The position numbers and the translations under genes are program-made. Positions 49,072 through 55,685 of a stretch of DNA of 55,685 nucleotides are shown piece by piece. Origin of the DNA: Flavobacteriales bacterium (GTDB lineage: Bacteria; Bacteroidota; Bacteroidia; Flavobacteriales_D; Crocinitomicaceae); assembly GCA_947500755.1 (NCBI GenBank), contig CANMTO010000013.1, forward strand, positions 1-55,685, read 5' to 3'. Position 1 is the stretch's first letter. Each line of letters begins with the position of its first letter. Below the pieces are notes generated by a model, which was given only the letters and a program-made list of their open reading frames with translations, did no database searches and had not been told where the DNA came from.

Positions 49072-51647
49072 AGAAGCTGATACTCATAATATTTCTTTTT
49101 GGATTAATCTTTAATTCAACTGCGCAGTGCAACCAAGCCAATCCATTTTGTACCGGAACTAATTACTCATTCCCGAACAGCACGAACGTCCCGGACTTAG
49201 GTTCTGTTGGATGCTTGTTCACCACACCCAACCCAGTTTGGTATTTCATGGAGATCGACCAAAATGGTCCTATGACCATTTCCATCAGTCAGCAAACTGC
49301 TGGAGGTACTGGAATTGACGTGGACTTTGCGTTGTGGGGTCCCTATAATTCCTTGGCGGCAGGCTGCGGTGGCGGAACGTTTCCGGTTGGGTCACCCATT
49401 GATTGCAGTTATTCGCCGGCAGCTCAGGAAACAGCCGTTATTCCCAACGCCCAAATCGGACAATTTTATATATTATTGCTTACCAATTATGCGAACCAAC
49501 CGGGTACCATCAATTTCTCACAAACGGGTGGTACGGGCTCGGCTGATTGCTCCTTCATATGCGGCGTTACAGGGTTTACTGCAATTCCAGGTCCTTGCAA
49601 CAACAACCTATATTCGGTGAGTGGGACGTTAAATATAAATAACCCGCCAAACTCCGGAACCTTGACGATAAGTAGTAGCTGTGGCGGTGCTCCTCAAGTA
49701 TTTAATGCCCCTTTTGGTACCGTTATTAATTACAACCTAACTGGTTTAAACGCCAATGGAGCTAACTGTTTGGTCACGGCGGTATTTTCTGCCAATGCGA
49801 ATTGTAATACCTCACAAAACTACACTGCTCCTGCTCCTTGTAATGCCGGGGCTTGTTCTTTTGGAAACTTCACTGGTAACATTACAAACTGTGATCCTGC
49901 AACCAACCAGTATACCATTACAGGAACAATAAATTTCACGAATGCGCCAGCATCAGGAACCCTCACCTTATCCAACTCATGTGGAGGTTCGCAAGTATTC
50001 AATGCTCCATTCAGCGGTTCAGCTAACTTCAGTTTAACGGGAACTGCCAACGGCAATACCTGTGTTATTACTGCTACATTTTCCGCAGATCCAAGCTGTT
50101 CAGCAACCTTGACCTACCCTACTCCTCCCCAATGTAATTGCAATGCAATAATGGGAACATTTACAACTACACTTCAAGGGATGCCTGCAATAAATAAAGT
50201 TTGCTTTGGAGACCAGTTCAGCATTACCACGAATAATAATTTCAGTGTTCCTGCTGAAATTCCCGGTGCCACGAATCCGAATGATCCGAATTACGACCCT
50301 ACTGCTCCGCCATATGACCCGGGCATTGTTTGGTTGGCCTATTCTTGTCCACCAACCGTTGCCTTAACGCCCGTTTTAGCCGGTCAACAAGGCTTAGATG
50401 TTCCCGATGACCCTTGTTTTGTTGGTGTTGTAACTAGTGACGGAAATTTAACTGATTTGAATGACTTATCGTTCATTAACTCCTTCCCTGCAGGAACCTT
50501 TACAGACAACACCGTTTATTTTGTTCCTATTACGATGTATAGTATTCAAAACGGAGTATACAGTTTCGTAACGTTACCTGCCTTGCAATGTTATGACCTT
50601 GGTGACCCGATTGCGGTTCAATACCTACCGGATGTCACGACCACCTATACGTCAAATTGCGCTAATACCACCGCAACGATTACTGTCAATGGCGGCTCAC
50701 CATCCTTAAACGGCACGCAATTTACAGCATCAAATCCAACCCCTGTTACCGCTGGTTTTGCGGTGAACACAACCACAAACGGAGGCAATATTATCATGAA
50801 CAACCTTACTGCATCTGGTCCGTTTGGATTTACTATTACAGACGACGCGGGATGCACTTATCCGTTCACGGGTAATTATACAGGTCCTGAACCAGCAACT
50901 ATTTCTTACCCGGATTCCGTGTATTGTTTATCAGACCCAAATCCCATTGCAACCATCGGAGGAACCTTAGGGGGTACCGTAAGTTCAGGCCCGGGAATCA
51001 CAGTAGATCCGGTAACAGGAAATATAGATTTATCGAGTTCATCTGCGGGAAGTTACTTAATTACTTATACCTCACCCGCAGCGGTTTGTCCAGGAATCGA
51101 TAACGTATTAATTACCATCTCACAAAGTCCAGATGTGGATGCAGGATTAGACAAGGTAGTTTGTTTTGGAAACGCAGTACAATTAAATGCTACAGGCGCA
51201 AACAGCTATGTTTGGAATGTTCCGGTAGGAAATGGTTTGGCATACATGCCTGGTCCAGGAACCAATGAACTTATCGTAACAGGATACAATAATGCGGGTT
51301 GTCAAGCAACAGATACGTTATTAATTGATGTGCTAGAAGACTGTACCGGTGAAGAATTAATTTATTGGGTGCCAAATACCTTTACCCCAGATGGAGATCA
51401 ATTCAATCAATCGTTTAAACCTGTGTTTTTCTCTGGATATGATCCATATGAGTATGCCATGTACATCTTCAACCGATGGGGAGAATTAGTCTATGAAACG
51501 CGTAATGTGAAATTCGGTTGGGACGGGTCTACCGGTAAAACAGGTGGACGTGCTCCAGACGGTATTTATACTTGGAAGATAATCTTCAAGACGATTAACA
51601 ACGATGAAAAAATCATGGAAGTGGGTCACGTAACCTTGATCCGTTAA
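49068..51647 (+). CDS. Gliding-motility-associated (CHU_C, T9SS type B) secreted protein
   Basis: An 859-residue exported protein. I start at TTG 49068, which gives a proper signal peptide (MKKLILIIFLFGLIFNSTAQ) and overlaps the upstream stop by 4 bases (TTGA). An upstream TTG at 49044 is possible but would prefix eight residues. The long middle is Asn/Thr/Gly/Pro-rich, with tandem beta modules such as the 'GTLTISSSCGGAPQVFNAPFG' type, seen twice, and cysteine pairs. The last about 90 residues are the CHU_C domain: YWVPNTFTPDGDQFNQSF, YIFNRWGELVYET and GWDGSTGKTGGRAPDGIYTW. It is therefore a type B T9SS substrate, expected at the cell surface. It converges with msrBA, sharing 4 bp. Confidence 0.88.
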   Translation: MKKLILIIFLFGLIFNSTAQCNQANPFCTGTNYSFPNSTNVPDLGSVGCLFTTPNPVWYFMEIDQNGPMTISISQQTAGGTGIDVDFALWGPYNSLAAGCGGGTFPVGSPIDCSYSPAAQETAVIPNAQIGQFYILLLTNYANQPGTINFSQTGGTGSADCSFICGVTGFTAIPGPCNNNLYSVSGTLNINNPPNSGTLTISSSCGGAPQVFNAPFGTVINYNLTGLNANGANCLVTAVFSANANCNTSQNYTAPAPCNAGACSFGNFTGNITNCDPATNQYTITGTINFTNAPASGTLTLSNSCGGSQVFNAPFSGSANFSLTGTANGNTCVITATFSADPSCSATLTYPTPPQCNCNAIMGTFTTTLQGMPAINKVCFGDQFSITTNNNFSVPAEIPGATNPNDPNYDPTAPPYDPGIVWLAYSCPPTVALTPVLAGQQGLDVPDDPCFVGVVTSDGNLTDLNDLSFINSFPAGTFTDNTVYFVPITMYSIQNGVYSFVTLPALQCYDLGDPIAVQYLPDVTTTYTSNCANTTATITVNGGSPSLNGTQFTASNPTPVTAGFAVNTTTNGGNIIMNNLTASGPFGFTITDDAGCTYPFTGNYTGPEPATISYPDSVYCLSDPNPIATIGGTLGGTVSSGPGITVDPVTGNIDLSSSSAGSYLITYTSPAAVCPGIDNVLITISQSPDVDAGLDKVVCFGNAVQLNATGANSYVWNVPVGNGLAYMPGPGTNELIVTGYNNAGCQATDTLLIDVLEDCTGEELIYWVPNTFTPDGDQFNQSFKPVFFSGYDPYEYAMYIFNRWGELVYETRNVKFGWDGSTGKTGGRAPDGIYTWKIIFKTINNDEKIMEVGHVTLIR

Positions 51648-52693
51648 TGATTTTTTAATTTTTCTTTGAAAATTTTTCGGAATTTTTCCACCTTCGGTTT
51701 TACCACAAATTGACAATATTGATTTTCAGGGTGCTGATTAAAGTAATCGTGATGGTATTGTTCTGCTTTATAAAAATTATTCAAGGCTGTAATTTCTGTA
51801 ACGATGGGTTTATCCCATACTTTTTCCTTTTCTAGCTTCGTTAAATAAGTGGTAGCAATTTCTTTTTGAGCATCGTTGTGATAAAAAATAACGCTTCTGT
51901 ATTGAGTTCCCACATCATTCCCTTGTCGGTTTAATTGGGTTGGGTCGTGAATCCACCAAAACAACTCAAGCAACTCATTCACAGAAATCACCGCAGGATC
52001 AAAGACAACACGAGCAACTTCAGCATGTCCGGTTGTTCCACTGCACACTTGCTCATAGGTTGGATTCAAGGTTTTACCTCCTGCATATCCGGGATAAACA
52101 TCGATGACTCCTTCTAACTCTTTAAAGCAGGTCTCAACACACCAAAAACATCCTGCCCCCAAGGTTATTTCCTCGTTATTCCCCTCCTTATCTGCGGGCT
52201 TGAAATCCAAGGACACAGAGTTTACACAATACCTTAAGCCGGTTGGTTTGGGACCATCTTCAAAAACATGCCCAAGATGTGCGTCACATTTAGCGCAACG
52301 AATTTCAATCCGTTCCATTCCATAGGACATATCCTTGACTTCTTTTATTGCGCCACTTTCAATCACATCATAAAAACTTGGCCATCCGGATCCTGATTCA
52401 AATTTTGTAGTGCTAGAGAATAAGGGTACATCACAGCCAATACAGCAATAATCACCATTTTCCTTGTGGTACACATATTTTCCGGTAAAGGGACGTTCAG
52501 TACCACCTTCCTTAATTACATGACAAACATTCTTTGGGAGCATTTTATCTCCAAATTTTTCTAGATCTTGAGTTGAATCCATCGGGTTATTAGATTGAGA
52601 ATATGAGCAAGCAGTTAACAGCAAGACCAATGCAAAGAAAGCGCTTGACTTAGCCTTTTGAAAGATATTTACGAACTGAAAAATGACCTGCAT
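51644..52693 (-). CDS. MsrB-MsrA fusion lipoprotein
   Basis: A 349-residue two-enzyme fusion. A lipoprotein signal ends in LLTAC (Cys29). The MsrB domain (about 45-165) has the zinc cysteines 84, 87, 133 and 136 and the catalytic Cys156 in RYCVNS. The MsrA domain (about 175-349) starts with the catalytic GCFWCVE (Cys182) and includes GYAGG. It reduces both R- and S-methionine sulfoxide in envelope proteins. The order MsrB-MsrA is the reverse of the MsrA-MsrB fusion PilB of Neisseria. The ATG at 52693 lies 44 bases inside the end of the upstream transporter gene. Confidence 0.94.
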   Translation of the reverse strand: MQVIFQFVNIFQKAKSSAFFALVLLLTACSYSQSNNPMDSTQDLEKFGDKMLPKNVCHVIKEGGTERPFTGKYVYHKENGDYCCIGCDVPLFSSTTKFESGSGWPSFYDVIESGAIKEVKDMSYGMERIEIRCAKCDAHLGHVFEDGPKPTGLRYCVNSVSLDFKPADKEGNNEEITLGAGCFWCVETCFKELEGVIDVYPGYAGGKTLNPTYEQVCSGTTGHAEVARVVFDPAVISVNELLELFWWIHDPTQLNRQGNDVGTQYRSVIFYHNDAQKEIATTYLTKLEKEKVWDKPIVTEITALNNFYKAEQYHHDYFNQHPENQYCQFVVKPKVEKFRKIFKEKLKNH

Positions 52694-53336
52694 AAATGAG
52701 TGGTGTTAGTAATATTCCTATTAACAACTTCAGGATATAATTTGTTGGAGCAATGAATAAATAATCATGAAAACTCATGTTACCAGTAATCACAAATCCA
52801 ATAAAGAGCACTACGTAAGAATCTACCAATTGAGAAAGCACCGTACTCCCCGTACTTCGCAACCAAATGTACTTATCTCCTGTTTTTGATTTAATCCACT
52901 TAAATATATAGGCATCCATGAGTTGAGAAAGTAAAAAAGCGATGATACTTCCGATAATAACCATTTGAGCCTGTCCAAACACCAGCGTATAAGACTTATT
53001 GTCGGCAAGTGAAGAGCCCGGCAGTTCCAGCGCAGGAATTTTTAAAGAAATCCCTACGATTAAAAAGCAGTATAAAATTAATCCTGCTGTAATCCACGAG
53101 AGTTTTCTGACCGTTTTATATCCATAAAATTCATTTAGTAAATCGGTCAGTAAGAACACGAAAGGCCACGGTAAAATACCAATAACGGTAACAAAGGGCC
53201 CGAATTTTACCCCAAAAATGTTTCCTTCAATCGGAATGGAGATGAGCTTATTACTGATCAGTTCGGCAGTAACTGCGTTGGTGATAAACAAGCCTGCCAG
53301 GATAATAAATAGCCATGTTTTACGATCAAAATGCAT
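52650..53336 (-). CDS. Queuosine precursor transporter (YhhQ family)
   Basis: A 228-residue integral membrane protein with about six hydrophobic segments. The family signature is visible: FITNAVTAELISNKLI near residues 18-33, FLLTDLLNEFYGYKTVRK at about 61-78, and DAYIFKWIKSKTGDKYIWLRSTGSTVLSQLVDSYVVLFIGF (about 141-180). Such transporters take up queuine or preQ precursors. The end overlaps the start of msrBA by 44 bp, so both are probably co-transcribed. Confidence 0.92.
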   Translation of the reverse strand: MHFDRKTWLFIILAGLFITNAVTAELISNKLISIPIEGNIFGVKFGPFVTVIGILPWPFVFLLTDLLNEFYGYKTVRKLSWITAGLILYCFLIVGISLKIPALELPGSSLADNKSYTLVFGQAQMVIIGSIIAFLLSQLMDAYIFKWIKSKTGDKYIWLRSTGSTVLSQLVDSYVVLFIGFVITGNMSFHDYLFIAPTNYILKLLIGILLTPLIYAGHFSVRKYLSKG

Positions 53337-53337
53337 G

Positions 53338-53889
53338 TTAGTTCTTTTTTACTTGTTTAGAAACTCCATAATCCAAGCGTTTCGTTTTCACATAATGCGA
53401 AATATAGTACTTACTGGATTTAAAATTATTTATAGTCACTCCTTTATTGGTAGAAGAGTGAATAAAGTTAATGGCGTCCGGAGTTACTTCAATGACCATC
53501 CCTACATGCCCTACTCCCCCAGAATTACTACTCCCTCTGAAAAACATCAAGTCCCCGGGTTGGATGGTACTTAGCGAAACTGTTTCACCTAATTCTGCGA
53601 GGCTATAACTGGTTCTTACCAACGAAAATCCAAAGGATCCAAAAATATAATTAATAAAACCAGAGCAATCAAAACCAGATGGCGTGGTGCCTCCCCAATG
53701 ATAGGGGGTCCCTAAAAATGTTTTAGCAAATGAGATTATAGATGCCACCTTATCATTTACGACCGTGGTATCTTTCTTCGGTTTAACCAAGGTGTCTAAG
53801 GTAATGGCCGTGCTATCCTTTATCACCTGACTGAACCCAACCGAAAAGCAAGCAAATACAAAAAAGCAAAAAATAAGCGAATCTCGCAT
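53338..53889 (-). CDS. NlpC/P60-family cell-wall peptidase
   Basis: A 183-residue exported peptidase. A signal peptide (residues 1-20) is followed by a C40 domain with the catalytic Cys75 in FDCSGF, His128 in VGHVGM and His144 in NFIHSS. The enzyme probably cleaves peptidoglycan cross-links or remodels the wall. It is 1 bp upstream of the queuosine transporter gene and in a divergent pair with the MerR-type regulator. Confidence 0.93.
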   Translation of the reverse strand: MRDSLIFCFFVFACFSVGFSQVIKDSTAITLDTLVKPKKDTTVVNDKVASIISFAKTFLGTPYHWGGTTPSGFDCSGFINYIFGSFGFSLVRTSYSLAELGETVSLSTIQPGDLMFFRGSSNSGGVGHVGMVIEVTPDAINFIHSSTNKGVTINNFKSSKYYISHYVKTKRLDYGVSKQVKKN

Positions 53890-53905
53890 CTTACGAAATT
53901 ATAAC

Positions 53906-53913
53906 TATTTTTG
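53906..53913 (+). promoter_or_regulatory. Candidate -7 element TATTTTTG
   Basis: It fits TAnnTTTG and ends 20 nt before the MerR-type gene's ATG, in a 44-bp divergent region. A CTCG is present where TTTG would be expected. Confidence 0.42.
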
Positions 53914-53933
53914 AAAACACCTTACCAAAAGCC

Positions 53934-54284
53934 ATGGCAGAAATCGATATTTCAAAACTCACCAAACTTTATTACTCTATTGGAGAGCTTGCGGCAATGC
54001 TTGAAGTAAATACCTCCTTGCTGCGTTTTTGGGAGAAAGAATTTGAATTTCAAGTAGGTAAAAAAAATGCGAAAGGCAACAGGATGTACGGAATCAAGGA
54101 AATCGCATTCATCAATCATGTCTATCAATTAGTAAAGATTCAGGGCTTTACCCTTGACGGTGCAAAGCAGCAGCTTAAGGCCTACAAACCAAATGCTGAA
54201 CTTCAGAAACACAAGAAACAACAGGAAATAATCGAACGCCTTGAGTCAATTAAGCAGCGATTACTTTTACTTAAAACTTCGTGA
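53934..54284 (+). CDS. MerR-family transcriptional regulator
   Basis: A 116-residue DNA-binding protein with a winged HTH of the MerR type (YYSIGELAAMLEVNTSLLRFWEKEFEF, about residues 13-39) and a helical region that ends in a coiled-coil-like ELQKHKKQQEIIERLESIKQRLLLL. There is no metal- or drug-binding domain. Bacteroidota carry a conserved, essentially stand-alone version of this length whose target is unknown to me. It is divergent from the NlpC/P60 gene and ends inside the convergent DUF1295 gene by 14 bp. Confidence 0.9.
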   Translation: MAEIDISKLTKLYYSIGELAAMLEVNTSLLRFWEKEFEFQVGKKNAKGNRMYGIKEIAFINHVYQLVKIQGFTLDGAKQQLKAYKPNAELQKHKKQQEIIERLESIKQRLLLLKTS

Positions 54285-55185
54285 ACGGAATAAAACGAGG
54301 CACCTGTTTTTGGTATTCTTTATATTCAGGATATTTTTCTGCGGATATTTCCTCCGAGAAATCTGAACTCCCTTTGAATAGAATGGCCAAGAGTACACAA
54401 CCTGCAATCGACCAATTAATCCATTCTCCGGTAGCGACCACTGAAAAGAAGTAGAAAACGATCCAAATGCTTTGCTCCATGGCATAATTTGGATGACGAA
54501 CCATGCCCCAAAGTCCAGTTCTTACAAACCCATGTGCGTACTCACCTAAAGGCTCACCCGCATTGATTCGTCGGTATTTTTCTTGCTGAAACACCCATTG
54601 CTGTTGATCTGCGATAAATTCTATCGCGACAAAAGAAACATAAATTAAAGAGAGCAATACGTCCCAAATTCCAAGGGGTTTATCACCAATAGCTGTTACA
54701 ATGGGAACTGTAAAAAGGAAAATAAGCACATTTTGATAGGCACTTATAAAAAATAGGTTGAATAAGGCCCAAACCACTTTGTTAGAAAACCCTGGACGTT
54801 TTCTAAGAATTTCCCATCGATAATCTTCCTCACCTGCCCAAAATCTCCAAGTATAGGCTCCACGCCGGGCAAAGTTGTACGTAAGACGTACCCCCCAAAT
54901 GGTAACAAGTACCGCCATGAGTACCATTCGATCCGTAAAACCACCCACTGCAGCCATGTGCCAAACGTAGTAAATAGGAACAATGCTCCATAATTTATCT
55001 ACCTGTGAATTGTTGCGGGTGATTTCACCGACAATAAAACAATATGCCACAACCGCACCAACCACATAGGTCATGTGATCTACCAAAATACTGTACTGAA
55101 GCTCAGTTAATGGCGTACCAAAATAAAAGGAAACAATGGGTAGGACAATTACCGTAAAAATTAATAAAAGGATCGTAATAAGCAT
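54271..55185 (-). CDS. DUF1295 membrane protein (steroid 5-alpha-reductase-like)
   Basis: A 304-residue integral membrane protein with about seven hydrophobic segments. The family pattern is clear: WGVRLTYNFARRGAYTWRFWAGEEDYRWEILR (about 96-127), a region of Trp-rich helices, and GLWGMVRHPNYAMEQSIWIVFYFF (about 231-254), where the RHPNY motif is typical of isoprenylcysteine methyltransferase/steroid reductase folds. Possible roles are lipid or isoprenoid reduction or methylation. It follows the hotdog thioesterase gene by 11 bp. Confidence 0.86.
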   Translation of the reverse strand: MLITILLLIFTVIVLPIVSFYFGTPLTELQYSILVDHMTYVVGAVVAYCFIVGEITRNNSQVDKLWSIVPIYYVWHMAAVGGFTDRMVLMAVLVTIWGVRLTYNFARRGAYTWRFWAGEEDYRWEILRKRPGFSNKVVWALFNLFFISAYQNVLIFLFTVPIVTAIGDKPLGIWDVLLSLIYVSFVAIEFIADQQQWVFQQEKYRRINAGEPLGEYAHGFVRTGLWGMVRHPNYAMEQSIWIVFYFFSVVATGEWINWSIAGCVLLAILFKGSSDFSEEISAEKYPEYKEYQKQVPRFIPFTKF

Positions 55186-55196
55186 AGTCTATTCAT

Positions 55197-55646
55197 TTAA
55201 ATAGTTAAAATATATCCGGCTTTTTGCGCAGCAAAGGGGTAAAAGGAACCATTTGCTATGGCAATTAAATGATCTTGATCATCTCGGATTTCCGCCTGCA
55301 TAAAGATAACTTTTTTCCCTTTACGTACTACCTTTGAAGTAGCGATTAATTGATTGTTAATTTTTCCAGAGGAAATGAAATTAGTTTGCATTTCAATGGT
55401 GGAAACCACCTGTCCTTCATCTGCTACAAGCGTCAAGGCACCCGCTCCCATGGTTGCATCGAGTAAGGTAGTTAACACACCGCCGTGAACAAACCCGGGA
55501 GTAGCAAGATGACTGGGATTTATGTTGATTGCATAGGAAACCACGCCCTCATCGTGAATCGTAAGGGTCATTCCTAGGGCCTTCACAAAGGCATTTTGTG
55601 CTACATGAAGTTGAATTAATGCTAATCCGCTATCGGTTCGAGCCAT
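55197..55646 (-). CDS. PaaI-type hotdog thioesterase
   Basis: A 149-residue hotdog-fold enzyme. The signature PGFVHGGVLTTLLDATMGAGAL (about 51-72) contains the family HGG and catalytic Asp, and VSTIEMQTNFI and IMQAEI support the fold. It hydrolyses acyl-CoA thioesters, possibly aromatic or menaquinone-pathway ones; the context does not settle it. It is 11 bp upstream of the DUF1295 gene. Confidence 0.9.
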   Translation of the reverse strand: MARTDSGLALIQLHVAQNAFVKALGMTLTIHDEGVVSYAININPSHLATPGFVHGGVLTTLLDATMGAGALTLVADEGQVVSTIEMQTNFISSGKINNQLIATSKVVRKGKKVIFMQAEIRDDQDHLIAIANGSFYPFAAQKAGYILTI

Positions 55647-55685
55647 TGGAAAAATTCATTAGTTAATGCTCGATGAACGGGGGTA
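55622..55685 (-). CDS. Possible C-terminal tail of an upstream gene (edge fragment)
   Basis: One minus-strand frame remains open from the right window edge to a TAG at 55622-55624 and encodes about 20 residues ending EFFQWLEPIAD. If it is real, it would overlap the thioesterase start by 25 bp. The fragment is too short for identification and could be incidental. Confidence 0.25.
   Translation of the reverse strand, partial: TPVHRALTNEFFQWLEPIAD

Overview
The window looks like a chromosomal segment of a Bacteroidota bacterium, most probably a member of Flavobacteriales. The evidence is several secreted proteins ending in type IX secretion (T9SS) sorting domains, one gliding-motility-associated (CHU_C) C-terminus, a highly conserved Bacteroidota DUF2795 protein, a MuiA/DUF4139 protein, and promoters of the Bacteroidota type (TTTG, 19 bp, TAnnTTTG). 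Almost all of it is densely packed core genome with short or overlapping gene junctions. I see no transposase, integrase, phage gene or CRISPR array.

Layout. 1-3.5 kb: minus-strand genes for a truncated membrane protein, two small secreted proteins, a Cys-rich winged-helix-like protein and a vWA protein. 3.6-10.6 kb: a plus-strand run of TPR protein, ribH, glmM, MuiA-like, ispH, PduO-type cobalamin adenosyltransferase, DUF2795 and a small secreted protein. 10.6-16.3 kb: a two-CxxCH lipoprotein, a T9SS-exported M1 aminopeptidase, and the minus-strand operon fabG-hemB-hutH. 16.4-20.4 kb: cysC, rhodanese, DedA, TIGR02117, a secreted hydrolase and murB. 20.4-26.7 kb: an ABC exporter with a LolA-like protein, a T9SS protein, an SDR and a secreted unknown. 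26.8-27.4 kb: tRNA-Ser(UGA), its terminator and a 162/163-bp tandem repeat. 27.5-33 kb: rarA, an LpxL-type acyltransferase and a giant BNR-repeat T9SS protein. 33-36.3 kb: a minus-strand glycan operon (Gfo/Idh/MocA oxidoreductase, lipoprotein, polyprenyl-phosphate sugar-phosphotransferase). 36.4-40.4 kb: thrS-infC-rpmI-rplT, preceded by an XRE/S24 regulator with an inverted repeat next to its own promoter. 40.5-44 kb: TonB-like protein, WG-repeat protein, Asp/Asn-hydroxylase-like dioxygenase. 44-48.6 kb: a compact minus-strand cluster of two KAS III homologues, a dedicated ACP, an SDR, a membrane-anchored GT2 and a GNAT. 48.7-55.7 kb: a small secreted protein coupled to a CHU_C protein, MsrB-MsrA lipoprotein, queuosine precursor transporter, NlpC/P60 hydrolase, MerR regulator, DUF1295 protein and a hotdog thioesterase.

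The best candidate for an undescribed system is the 44-48.6 kb cluster. Its gene content suggests synthesis of a short (hydroxy)acyl group on its own ACP and transfer of it to a lipid-linked sugar. A second candidate is the vWA plus zinc/winged-helix gene pair near the left edge. Many genes have a TAnnTTTG element only 3-8 nt before the start codon, which suggests very short or absent 5' leaders. Product names rest on motifs read by eye; no database search was run.
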